A DNA stretch of 64,000 bases, taken from positions 84,076,923 through 84,140,922 of the forward strand of contig OX328124.1 of NCBI GenBank assembly GCA_946811695.1, in the 5' to 3' direction. The position numbers and the translations under genes are program-made. Below are positions 49,020 through 60,455 of the stretch, in pieces; within the stretch, counting starts at the first letter, position 1; every line of letters begins with the position of its first letter. Under the pieces are notes generated by a model that saw only the letters and a program-made list of their open reading frames with translations, was not told where the DNA came from and did no database searches. The DNA is from Gonocerus acuteangulatus (Eukaryota; Arthropoda; Insecta; Hemiptera; Coreidae).

Positions 49020-49410
49020 TGTGTCGAAGAAACAAAAAACTCCATCGTGCATATATCCTTCTTCAGCTATAAAATGAAGAGAAAAAATTGAAGAAAATAA
49101 TAATCAAATCAGTAAACAAATATTAGCTCATGAAACCATGTTTTTCTGCATATTACGTAGCAAAAAAGATAAACAATAGTCCTTAAACTAATTTTTATGT
49201 AAAACTGTTTACTATGTTCTGCATAAAACTACTGTTTACTTTCATAAAAACGTTTTGTTTCTTAATATGCTCATAAGAACTGTTTTTTTTTTTCGCAATT
49301 TTCATGATCTGATATTTTGTTTACTGTTTTGATCATTCTCTTATTTCATTTTGCCTATTTGTTTTTTAGCTGAAGAAAACTGCCTAACAGAAAAAACGAC
49401 CAAAATATAG
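49020..49410. mobile_element. Possible Penelope-like inverted pair
   Basis: AGCTGAAGAAGGATATATGC on the minus strand (about 49050-49070) faces AGCTGAAGAAAACTGCC on the plus strand (about 49368-49384). Both carry the CTGAAGA of a hammerhead core. The rest of the core is too degraded to confirm on either side. Low-confidence assignment by analogy with the better copies. Confidence 0.25.
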
Positions 49411-50359
49411 ATCTTTCCGAAAACCTGTTTGTTTTTGTTACCGAATCCTAACTATTCCTTGACGTGTAATTAAGAATATTAAGGAGATTAGGCCAAGTTT
49501 ACACACATTCACTGTGAGTTAAAAAAGAAAAAAAAATGGGTGTGTTTCCCTTGCAATACATTTTAACACCTTGCACTCGAAATGTATTTTCCTTTATATT
49601 ACAGCAAATTTTAAATGGCTTCGCTCTGGAGCCCTCAAGCGCAGTGGTATAATATTGCATTTCATTTTCCACACAATTAAAAAAATTCTAAATTAACTGA
49701 ACGTCCATACTAAAAATAAATGAATAAATAATTGCATATGTTCTCTAGTATTTATTACAGGAAGCTCTTGTAAGTCTTATTTGCTCGAGAATTAATCACT
49801 TTTTATGTACATAAATCTAAAAGTGAAATAAGATGTTTCAAATAACATTTCATTTCTATTCAAAACATATTTACTACTTAATGCTATAAATCCTCAATCT
49901 TATATGGGGTCACTGCAGACACCTGTTATAAGCCATGTTTTAACTGGATTAATGGTCTCTGACGATTAGCAGCTTTTTGAAATGTTCTCTCATGTATTAT
50001 ATTATAACTCTTTAACTGATCAGTCCGATTGCTGTCAGACAGAACAACCAATAATACACAATCTGTTTAGCAATTATTTGCGTCAGCAGACTACCATATT
50101 TGGTATTCATGACGGAACTTCCTCGATTGCCGTTCTGTTTATAATTTGATAGTTTCAATATTTAATCACGTACATAGTGGCAGAACACCAGCTCAGGTCA
50201 CCATACAGCCCGTGGTTAGTTTATTGTTTTTTTTTGTTTTTTTTGTTGTTTTTTTTTTATCGAGAAACACAGTGAAACGCTGGTGGTATTGATACTTAGC
50301 AAGGGGAAAACATGTGTTAGATATTTGGCGTTGAAAGTAGTGAATCAAGTGTTTATATT

Positions 50360-50363
<4 letters not shown>

Positions 50364-50407
<44 letters not shown>
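50364..50407. repeat. (TA)n microsatellite
   Basis: Uninterrupted TA run. Confidence 0.95.
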
Positions 50408-50409
<2 letters not shown>

Positions 50410-50546
50410 GTTTGTTTTGTTTTATATCTTGAATTATAGATTACTATATAAGGGAAGTGATCTGTAGGTGTACTAAAAATTAAATATGTATTTTATATAT
50501 TAATATTGTTTAATTATTTATTCTTGTAGATGACCCAAAATATTTA

Positions 50547-50876
50547 TATTCTTTTTGATCTTAGGAGGTATGGGGTCGTTAAAGCAATCTTCCTGTCTTC
50601 ATACTACTTTATTTAACAGGCCCGACATGATTCGTGCATATTTTTGCACCTCTTCGGGGCACTTCTTGCTAGGAAGTCCTCTCGTTACCACGTACTCCCT
50701 CTGGAGTCTGGCTTAAGACTCTAGCTATTAAGCCAGACTCCAGAGGGAGTACATGGTAACGAGAGGACTTCCTAGCAAGAATATGCACGAAACATGTCGG
50801 CCCTATTAAATAAAGTAGTATAAAGACAGGAAGACTGCTTTAACGATCCCACGCCTCTTAAGAACAGAAAGAATAT
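50547..50876. mobile_element. Palindromic Penelope-like element with hammerhead remnants
   Basis: The arms are imperfect reverse complements over most of their length: ATATTCTTT...TTA-x-GAGG (outer), GTTAAAGCA, CTTCCTGTCTT, ATACTACTTTATTTAA, then TTGCTAGGAAGTCCTCTCGT and TACTCCCTCTGGAGTCTGGC (inner). On the plus strand 50785-50798 reads GCACGAAACATGTC, the 3' half of a hammerhead with the cleavage-site C intact, but its CTGAAGA half is missing. On the minus strand the left arm (about 50620-50660) has CCGAAGA, stem GGTGC/GCAC and GAATCATGTC, with two core changes. The inner and outer blocks recur at 34.35 and 5.24-5.43 kb. Complementary decay of the two ends suggests neither is active now. Confidence 0.6.
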
Positions 50877-50878
50877 TG

Positions 50879-50881
<3 letters not shown>

Positions 50882-50936
<55 letters not shown>
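50882..50936. repeat. (TA)n microsatellite
   Basis: Long TA run abutting the right end of the palindromic element. Confidence 0.95.
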
Positions 50937-50940
<4 letters not shown>

Positions 50941-52084
50941 TTTTAATTGTTTCATCCTAACAGGAACCCAGCAAAACATGTGGAACCTACCAAAAGCGGT
51001 TTACCTCCTTAATGGAAACCAACACTATATTTTTCAAGGAAGGGGGATGCGATTTTTATTTTGAAAGAAACCAATTCTTTCCTATCCCGTATTTTGTCTT
51101 CCAGGAAATAATTTAAAAAAAAAAAAATTGTTAATTTATTGTTGTGCAATAAAAGGAAGTAATTTGATTATAAAATAAAAAAAAATGTTACACAATTTAC
51201 AAAAAAAAGTATAATATTTTCATTGAAGAACCAAGTTTTTTTCGGTAGGGGAGTTGCGTAATTTTAGAGATGTAAAAAATATGGTCTTGCAACAAAACAT
51301 ATTTATTTTTCACATGGCCTTACAACAAGTACGACAAGCTGTTCGAGGTTCTACCAAAACAGGAGTATGCTGAAACAACGTAAGTTAACTAACATGCGTC
51401 TGCTTATAGCACATACATTTTTCTGACATAACACGAAAAACTTTAGCATCTTTCCCTGATTGCTTATTTTTTTAGTATTTTAGAATAGTAACCATATTTC
51501 AATCTGGGAGTTGTTTTACCAGTTATAGTTATTTATATTCAGTTTTTATGAAAAACAAATTGAAAGTATTTTTTAAATTATATTTTAATAAAATAGCGGA
51601 ATGTTGCCGACAGAAAATATCCCTGTGGATAAATAAAGGACAAACAGGATGATTGTTCGGGGTTGAAGGGGTGGGAAAGGATAATATCTACTCAATCTCT
51701 GTCATGGCCTTCAATCAATGTGGGACAATCAACCCTAATGGGCAAGTCAGGGGATGCTCCATGATTCCAGGGTAACTTTCAATCTCCAAGTTCCGTTCCC
51801 AAGTTATCACAGTACAAACTTCACAGTTCAGTTTCCGTTATCACATTTATCACAGTTCATAATTCAATAAGATCTGATTTAGTATGCTACTTTTATAATA
51901 ATAGCAGTAAGTGGATACATATTCTCCGAAAAAGGACGCAAATTTAGTAGTATATGGATTATAAATTAATCAATCTAGAACTGATTACTAATTGTATATG
52001 ATTGACATTAAGAATTCCCTATGGAATACATTCTCGAATATTTTGACCAAAAACATTTTCACCCCGTATAGAAAATTAATATTC
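50937..52084. other. AT-rich non-coding DNA
   Basis: No supported gene or repeat was seen. Confidence 0.4.
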
Positions 52085-52387
52085 TTAAAAAACAAATACT
52101 ACCCAACCATCCCTATTCCCCACCACGACGGTTGAACAGGATGTGGCCCCGCGATCTGCTTTAAGCAACACAAGGGAGTGATAACGGAGGTTATCTTCTC
52201 CCCACAAGCCCCTGGAGTGTCTGCAGTTCTCTCGTCCCTTTTCCAGCTCCAGTACTTCGTACTGCTGCTGGTTGAGGAGTGGAGTACGGCTGTCCCTAGT
52301 CATCTCGCTTACCCGAGGAGACACGGGGGCAGCTGGTGCGGACGCTCGTAAGTTTATTTTTTTTTTCTTATGTTTATGTGAGCACAT
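52085..52387 (-). other. GC-richer island with a minus-strand open frame
   Basis: A 100-codon minus-strand frame covers 52085-52387, but its ends are repetitive (lysine-rich from an A/T tract). The central part (around APVSPRVSEMTRDS and LLNQQQYEVLELEKG) is GC-rich and of normal complexity. A donor-like CG|GTAAGC lies inside it on the minus strand. I do not recognise the protein and the frame may be fortuitous; an exon, leader or regulatory island are all possible. Confidence 0.25.
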
Positions 52388-52957
52388 TACAAAATGTATT
52401 ATTATTTTACAGAATGTAATTTCATTAAATTAATAAATAAAATCGAAAAAAATATATATATATAATCGTAATAAAAAAAAAAAAAACAAACTTATTTTGT
52501 GTCTATCAATTACATTTATTAAATTTTATCAACATTTTATAAATTATTTAATATAACTACCTATGTGTAATTTTATAACAATAGCATTAGTACGTATGTA
52601 GGTACTGATAATAAATATTATATTTTTTTAATTTCCTGCCTTACTTCTCTTTTATAACTTTGATCATTATAAAGAAAATGTTAAATTATCTTTTAAATAC
52701 ATGTTTTAAATATATGCCCTAAAGAGCTCAAAATCTATATGATGTGCGGAGGAAATGAAGAATTTTTCAAGTTAATCACTAATTTACAGAACATTAAACG
52801 AATAAATGAATAAATCAATTGGTGAATAAAGCAGTTTTTGTTATAACCCCCATCTGAATCTGAAACTCCACTTTTCATTATCACTTAAAACACTTAAAGA
52901 CACTTAAAACATTCTGCTCCTAGCTGGTTTAGAATTAAAAAAGTCCGTCATGCGTAA

Positions 52958-53697
52958 CTAAGCACTTTCCTCAGAATTGGGTAGGGTCAAGTGCATTCCT
53001 GAATAATTTGCTTAAAAGAACCTATACAGATAAATAAAATAAAAACATAAATTGTTCTGCTCTTTTGCTTTTATGAGCAGCTGTTTCAATTATTAATTTT
53101 GTAATTAATTTTCTTCCGGAGTTTTGTGTATTCGTGGTACTACACTACGTAATGAATGCACAAAGCTTCACACATTCATCTATTGATCTTGATGAGTTTC
53201 GCGAACCTACGTTTGGCGGGAGAATTCAATTCAAACATAGTACAAAGTAACACCCCCCTCCCCCTTCAGATAGACCGATTTAGTTAATTTTTACAAAACT
53301 TCTTCCTTATTAGATAGCCAGGACGTATAAAGAGTTTCGTAACAATACAACAGAAATTACATACGGTATAAGGAAATTAGTTATTTCTGTCCGGAGTAAA
53401 CCCCCCCTTCTAATCAACCGATTTAGTTTGTTTTTTCAACACATTTTTCTCTTCAGTTGAGCAAATACCGAGTTTCGTTGAAATACAACAAAAATTATGG
53501 CTGGTATTGATTAATAACTACTTTGGCTCCGGAGTAAACCCCCCCCCCCTCCGGATGGACCGATTTTGTTGGTTAACGAACTCGTTCAATCGTTTGATTA
53601 GGGAATACTACAAGCCAAGTTTCGTCGCGAAAAAATAAAAACTCTGGCCTGTATCGTGTTAACGGACACATATATAACTATATATGCATATATATTT

Positions 53698-53742
<45 letters not shown>

Positions 53743-53893
53743 TACATATATATATATATATAAATTTTAACTGGGGTCATTTTTTGTGTGTACTAGGTAG
53801 GGTAGGTAGGATCGGTAAAGATTCGAAGAAATTTTTCAAAAATTCCGTCATGAGTGCAACCTCAATAGCTACATTCCTTCGGAGGAAAGTGCT
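52958..53893. mobile_element. Dispersed element with imperfect terminal inverted repeats, copy 1
   Basis: The left end contains AAGCACTTTCCTCAGAATT and the right end GGAGGAAAGTGCTAAAAAC, short imperfect inverted termini. The interior includes three units spaced ~143 bp that start GGAGTAAACCCCCC and contain ACCGATTT-x-GTT and CCGAGTTTCGT. It then reads CGTGTTAACGGACACATATA, a TA microsatellite (53700-53736), and CTAGGTAGGGTAGGTAGG. The same order occurs at 60836-63781. No coding capacity was recognised, so the class is undetermined. Confidence 0.65.
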
Positions 53894-54589
53894 AAAAACA
53901 TGTGTTGTTTATATGAAAGAAATATTCTTTTGGGCAGTTAAAACGTTTTGAAGATGATTTTTGAACTGTTTGACTTACAACATTCGCAAATAAATATTAA
54001 TATGACTAATTATTAAACTGTATATAAAACAAAAAAACAGGTATTAATAAATACTTTTTGTTGGTAGGTACCAAAAAACACGTTTCAATCCTGAAATAAT
54101 ACTGATTAGAAAACAAAAAGATCATGCCTGATGATAAAAATGTAAACAAACCCCTCCCACGGAGGATTCTAAAAAAAATTGGTGGGAAATAATGTGCAAG
54201 AACGATGTGCGTGAGATGCATGATATTTGCAGTAAAAAATGTTTGACCTTCAATATCTCCCATACTAAAAACACCGTTTGATCTATGCCTAAGGAATCCA
54301 TTTTAATTAAAAGCTCAATTTCGAAAAAAAAAGGTGTTTGGGTGGTTTTTGCTTTGCATGGTTCATTTGTTGTAAGATGATAGTATGTAGTTTCTGAGAT
54401 TCCATTGATATGTAACAAACCTTTGCATTTATAATTCATTATTTATTGAGTTTTCGATATTAGGCGATAGAAGTTTTTACAATTCATAAGTTAATTTGTT
54501 CAAAAAAATTAGGTGTAAGTTCATTAGTCAGTCAATTAGTTATTAGCAAGGACCGAAATAAAAATTAAATTTTTCCTAAACATTATGAT

Positions 54590-55265
54590 ACAAAAATTAC
54601 TTCATAATTTATATTTTTAAAATTAATGAATAACTGTTATGAAATAATTTTTATTTTTAAGTTTTTAAAATAAAAATTATTAGAAAATGTTTTAAAAAAA
54701 TAATAAAATGTATCAATTACGATGGAATTTTTATTTTTATTTCCCAATAATAAAAATTAAAGGTTAAGTGAAACTCATTTATTAAATATCTCTTATCCTC
54801 GGAATAAATAAATAAATACTTGATTTGGAACCTTTTGTTTATTAGAAGTTATTTGTTTATGTGAGTGAATCAAAGTTCGTCTAAATCCAATGGATTTTTA
54901 TGAGTATATATTGTATATTCTAGAATTTGTTTTTGTGCATTACTTTTTTTTTTGTTTTTGTTTCTATTCATTATTAGTCGCTATGTGTGCGAGCTCTTAA
55001 AATCAATAAATATATTCATTATGGCACTAATATTGTTTTTGTTTTTTTTTATTTAAAATAATAAAAAATTGTTATTAAAAATTTTTATAAAAAAAAATTT
55101 TGAAATAACTTTATTCAAATAATTTTTATTTTTAAGTTTTTGAAATAAAAATTATTAGACAATTTTTTAAAAAAAATAATAAAATATATAAATTACGATA
55201 AAATTTTTATTTTTATTTTCAAAAAATAAAAATTAAAGGTTAATTGAAGCTCATTTAAAATAAAA
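54590..55265. repeat. AT-rich direct duplication
   Basis: Blocks at about 54600-54790 and 55090-55260 share AATAATTTTTATTTTTAAGT, AAATAAAAATTATTAGA, AATTACGAT and AAAAATTAAAGGTTAA in the same order. Each is also partly palindromic (AATTTTTATT / AATAAAAATT). The two lie in direct orientation with ~300 bp between them, so they are a local duplication or two insertions of one AT-rich element. Confidence 0.65.
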
Positions 55266-56739
55266 ATTAATAGTTATTATCCCTGGTTATTAGTAAAGCG
55301 TGAGTTTATAGTTTCAATATTAATTTAATAGTATAAATAATAAGTTCTCTGCGGATAATAAGGAAAATATTACCAATTTTTAACTGCTTAGTTATTTCTG
55401 TTTTTTTTAGTCATATTTTATACGTATGCTTGAACGTTTGGGCAATAATTTATTGCAGAACTTGGTCTTTTTCAGGAGATATAGTTTATTCAGGAATTGA
55501 ATAAGCAATAAAATTAAAAATAATACAGGGTTTTTTGTTATTACTCGGGGAATTCTTAGAAGTATAAATACTGTTAGTAATATTTGTATATTCTTGTCCT
55601 AATTTTATAGTCCGGTTTTTCAATTGATATAATGTTTTTTTTTTTTTTTAGAAGTGCACACCTTTTTAATTAGAAATTGATCTTACTTGTTATTTGTCTG
55701 TTGTTTTTTTGAGTTATCTTGTATCGACAGGATCGATTATGTGATCGGCGCCTTCTCTGCAATAAAGCTATTTTATTTAGTGTTTGCCCTTTTCATTCGA
55801 CAAATTGTTTAGAAATCTTCACCAATCAGGACAGAAGACATGCGACAAAAATCCCATAGGAGATGACAGCTTATATTATTGTATATGAACGTACTGAGTT
55901 AATGCTCGGCGTTAGGAGTCTTATAGAAAGAAGACACGTCAAACATTACTTATCCCCGTGGACAAGTGGTTCCCTCCTTGTCGTAAATCCACCTTAGTTT
56001 ATGTAGTCCCCGAGATGGCGGCGGAATAAAATGTTTACCCGTTGAATCATTGAATGAAGCTGGTTGTATATTAGGTATTCCTGGGATGGTTTTGGTGGTG
56101 AGTCCATGAATAGAGAGTCTAATACAAACTTGTCTTAAAGCATATAATTCTAGGCGCTCGTATTGTTTCCTCTGCTACCTACTTGTCTCTAGACTCCTTG
56201 TCTTTAACCTCCATAGAATTTAAAATAGCTCCAGCTTTGTTAAAATAGTTTATACATCACCTGCTACATCTGATTATTACTGGAAAGAGTATAAACAATC
56301 TTACCATTGATCTGAGGGGAAGGTTTTTTCATGCGTTCTTCTAGGAAAGATTAAAGTCAAAAAATATATATTCATTACTTCGTGTAGAATATACATATAT
56401 ACATAAACATTTAATTTCATTCACAAATTTTGAACATCAGACTTTCATCAAACTTGGTCCTGTTTCAAATTTTTTTTAGATAAATTTATATTTATTTCAT
56501 AACCCAGAAAAGTAATTTATTTATTTATTCAATAAAAAGAAAAGTTTTCATTCTCGCTACTACAAATAAAATTAATTAAAATTGTCTGATTGCATCGAAC
56601 TGCTTTATATAAACGTGTCTTCATTATTTTAATTTCAACACATCATGTTTTATTTTAAATGAAACTAACAAAAAAACAAATTATACTTTAAAAAATAACA
56701 TTCACCAGCTAGTCTCGTACAAAAGAGAAACAGTTCACT

Positions 56740-57250
56740 GATAGCAAATGGGTCGCCGATAACCACGTGGAGACCCCTATTAAATATAGTGGGGGGGCTT
56801 TACATTTTTGTGCATCGACTGCAACGGTCATTAGCACCGATATTAAATATAGTATTCATAAAATGGGGCATGTAGAGAATTCATCCCCACATTCCAAAGT
56901 TCCAGTAAGGAAAATAAACATTGATTATATTCACCAGCTGTAGTCGTTTCGAAATTAACTCCTGCACAGATTGGGCTGTACGAGTTCTGCACTCATACGA
57001 GAAGGTATTAAACCTCAAGGCCGCGACTGCACAGTCCAGTTGTAGTAGACCCACTGTATGTGAAATTAATATCTTCTTGCTCACACACGTAAAACTAGGT
57101 CTGCACAGTCCCGGCCTCATTGGACTGTACAGTTAATCTACTGGGGTTTTAAGTCTACTTCGTTGGGCTGTACAGATCAACTCTGGCCTCAAGGATTTCC
57201 CATTCAAGGATTTCTCATATCTTAAGGTTTGAACTGTGCAATCTAAATCT
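56740..57250. other. Segment with recurring CACAGTCC / GGACTGTAC motifs
   Basis: GGGCTGTAC (56969, 57165), GCACAGTCC (57029, 57102) and GGACTGTACAG (57123) recur in both orientations over ~200 bp. Nearby, ATTAAATATAGT occurs twice (56780, 56841). No gene is visible. It may be a decayed inverted-repeat element. Confidence 0.3.
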
Positions 57251-57520
57251 TATAATATAATGTAATACATAGCCGTGTTATACTCAGGACGGTACATCAT
57301 TTTCTGAGTACCACCTGTCTGGATTTTTGGCTCTATTAAATGAAGTAACTGTTAATGCTGTACTGTGATTCTTGGTTGATACCTCAGCCTGGCCAGATAA
57401 TTTCTTTAAAAAATTAAGATAGGAAAATGAAATCAGGCCGTATAATGTACTGTTTTTCTAAAAAAGTCTAAATGTATACACTAAAGAGGTACCTATTCTT
57501 TGTCTAGATAAATAGGAGGC

Positions 57521-57736
57521 CTCGGTCCGGTGGCTGTGAGTGTTAAGGCGTGAGCACTTTACACTCCGAGCTAAGGATCGTGGGTTCAATTCCCACTATG
57601 GAGTGGTTGCTTTTCTTTAGAAAAAAGAAAACGCATCCGCCCTATTCTGGCTAGAAAAGGTTGGTAACCTATTGATAACCTGTCCTAAAATTCTTAGTTA
57701 ATAAAAACGTACGTTAAAAAAAAAAAAAAAAAAAAA
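57521..57736 (+). mobile_element. Complete tRNA-derived SINE with 10-bp target duplication
   Basis: Perfect direct repeats AATAGGAGGC flank the element (57511-57520 and 57737-57746). The head (CTCGGTCCGGTGGCTG ... GTTAAGGCG ... GTGGGTTCAATTCCCAC) has an A-box region and an excellent B-box, with the GTTAAGGCG typical of Leu/Ser-class tRNAs. A ~110-bp body ends ATAAAAACGTACGTTAAAA and a poly(A) tail. Intact target duplications and a long tail imply a young insertion mobilised by LINE machinery. The body tail is shared with 46755-46862. Confidence 0.85.
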
Positions 57737-57890
57737 AATAGGAGGCTATGGTGTCCATTTGCCATTGCCGGGTTGAGTAATTTACAACATATATAAGTGT
57801 TTAACGTGAGATTCCGGGTACAATCGCAGCCTGGAGATTCCTAACAAATAAATATTGGAAGAGTTTTTTTGTATCACCTTATCATTATAG

Positions 57891-58260
57891 ATGTTTGATA
57901 CCACGATTCAAAATAAAAAAAATACATTGGAACGATCAGACCCAACGGAGGGTAAAATAGCAAGGAGCTGTAGGGCGCTGCGGAATTCCGGAACTCCGAT
58001 GGCCTTTGGCTGGCGACGTCTGTTGGAATTCTCGGACCGTGCCTCAAAATGGGAAAATTCTCCGTCTTATCAGTCGTGCCGTCTGCCGGACAATAGTATG
58101 AGATGCATTAGTAAAGGAGCCTGGAAAACAGGTTTAATGCATTTGCTGCAAGGGGACATGCTCTCAATGCACCATAGCCTCTTGTTCCTTTTATTCTCTC
58201 TCTTTCTCTCTCTCATTAGGGGCCCAGAACTTCCCGGTTAACATGTTTTGCAATTAGAGC
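57891..58260 (+). other. GC-richer segment with an unrecognised open frame
   Basis: A 116-codon plus-strand frame (57891-58241) begins in AT-rich low-complexity sequence and ends in a CT-repeat (TCTCTCTTTCTCTCTCTC). The middle is GC-richer and of ordinary complexity but matches no family I know. No promoter or splice context supports translation. A conserved non-coding element is as likely as a gene. Confidence 0.2.
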
Positions 58261-59124
58261 GAAGGGAATCTAGCCTAGGCTCTTTCCGAAGGTATTTACC
58301 GCCGTACATCTACACGGCTATGGCTAATTTATCATACAAGGTCATTAGGAGTAGATAAACACAAAATATCCTTTGTAATTTACATTTTATATCTCTTCCT
58401 TGAGAATAGAATTTATTTATTATCCAAGGAATTTTTTTCTTGCATTCCTATCCATCTTATAAAGGGTAAGTACATATCTAGGAACAGCGCAAGAAATTAA
58501 CTTGCGAAAAGACTGATTAAAAAAGCATATTCTAACCAAAAGTAAAGCAATCGTTGTGTTAATTCGTGGATAGTAAAAATTGGTGTTCACAGCAGTGAAA
58601 ACTAAATCTGTTTATGAATTTAATCAGGCGAGTAAGATTTGATCACAACGTCTTCGTTCATCTTAGCGATGAGGTATCCAACAAGAATTAGTCGATTCCT
58701 AGAATGGCTGTACAAGTGGTTGATTTAACTTAAAATATTATTTTTTTATTTAATTTTTCAGAGCTCGCTACTCAGGCGATTTACTTTGTTAAGCCAGTAG
58801 GGTGCAAGCAAGATTTTAAATAAACTTTTTAGTAAAAAACACGAAATGTAAAATTGCAACAAAAATCGAAACAATAAATTTTATCAAATTTTAAAAAGGA
58901 AACAGAAAAAAAGTAAAAAAAAAGAGAAAATTAATGTCTAGAACAAACATAAAGTCTAAAAGAGTAAAAAAATATATAAAAATAATATAAAAACTAACCA
59001 TTGTTTTTCGCCTTCATAGTATGTACATATCGAATTTAAGCATAAAAAAAAATCATGCTGTTTGTATGCTTGTGTTAAATATAATCGCATAAATGTGCAT
59101 TGCATAGAAACTGTAGACTAGTGT

Positions 59125-59340
59125 CTATGTGTAGACATCCGTCAACAGTTCATTCATGTCATGTGGTACATTCAAGCTTCGTCGTCTTCTGCAGTCTGTT
59201 AATAAGTGTTTTACTGTTGTAGTCGCACTACATTGCCTACACAGTGATATGTCTTATTTTGTCATCAAGTCAGAGTGGGTTAGTTGTGTTTATCCAATTC
59301 TAAGTCTTGTAAGGACTACTTCTTCTCTCCGGCGGCTTCT
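59125..59340 (-). pseudogene. Jockey-type non-LTR retrotransposon pol, C-terminal fragment
   Basis: The minus-strand frame from 59322 gives EVVLTRLRIG, a stop where GHTR is expected, TQLTHSDLMTK, another stop, then CRQCSATTTVKHLLTDC, ending at TAG 59127-59125. The series EVVLTRLRIG-x-T-x-LTH, C-x-x-C, TVKH-LLTDC is the RNase H end and CCHC-like tail of jockey-type LINE polymerases, more canonical than the copy at 41.1 kb but carrying two internal stops. It is 5' truncated. Confidence 0.85.
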
Positions 59341-60404
59341 ATAGCTGGAGCTCCATTGACTTATAAAATTATATTTACCCTGAAGGTTCAATTAGTTTTT
59401 AGGCTCCTGAGAAACATGTAGAGCCATTTTTTAATAAATTGGCGATGGTTATTTGGAATTTTATTCATTGACCTTCTGCCTACACAAGAAACATTATATT
59501 TATTTTCTTTTTCCAAGATTTGGACATAAAACTACTTCGTTTTTCTTCTTCAACCGTACGTAGGCTTTTAATTCAGAAATTCGTCTTTCAATTATTCACT
59601 TGTGGTAGTGTAAATGTTTCTGTACGTTCTGTTTCATTAGTTCTAGATTACTTTATTTAGGTCAAGGAACAACCAAATAACTTCACTAATTGTATCAGAG
59701 GATCTTCTTTTTTTTAGATACTCTTGTATAAATGTTTATATGTAAGGCATATGTTCATCGTGTACTAGCTACGATCATGAAGTAATCAGGTCAAATTATA
59801 CGGTTACTGTATTTGTACTTAGTGCAGGGGGTGTCAAAATTAGCTTTATTGATAAGTTTGAAATAGTTAAAAGTATGTACATAGTGTCTTGATATAAAGT
59901 TAAATGAGTCAGCCGAGCATAGCGAATCCTGAGACGGCATAAAAGAACTTTTTCTTGCCTATTTGTTTTTTTAATGGAAGACTATTTATTAACAATAGTG
60001 TTATATCACAGGATTCTATCTATAAGTGCATCTGTTACCATATACCATAAATCGAGTAAAAGCGCAGATGCACTTGGTGGATGTCAGCTGGGTTGCTCAT
60101 TTCGTCGAAATTTTTAGTTTTCTCAAAAATTCCGCTCCTTGAGTCAACATTACGTTCATGCTGTAGGTCCAGTTTTTGTATTATGATTATATATTTTCCA
60201 AATGTGATTTACAATCGCATTCAATGGCATTAATAAGTAGTATACATATTCAAATATTCAAGTAGTCAGGTAAAAACAAGATGGAACGAAGGAATAATCA
60301 CGCCCATTGCATCGAAGCACACTTGTACATTATTCACAACCACTGGAAATATACAGCAGCAAGTAAATGAAAAGTGGTGGTAAGTAGTAGCTGAATATGT
60401 GTGC

Positions 60405-60455
60405 ACTGAAGAAGCAGAGGTTGAGCATGAAACATTGGCTCCTACTCGTGTAGCC
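60405..60455 (+). mobile_element. Possible Penelope-like hammerhead remnant
   Basis: CACTGAAGAAGCAGAGG is followed by GAGCATGAAACATTGGCTCC. The CTGAAGA and GAAAC core halves are at about the right spacing, but the stem II strands do not pair convincingly. Weak assignment by analogy. Confidence 0.25.
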
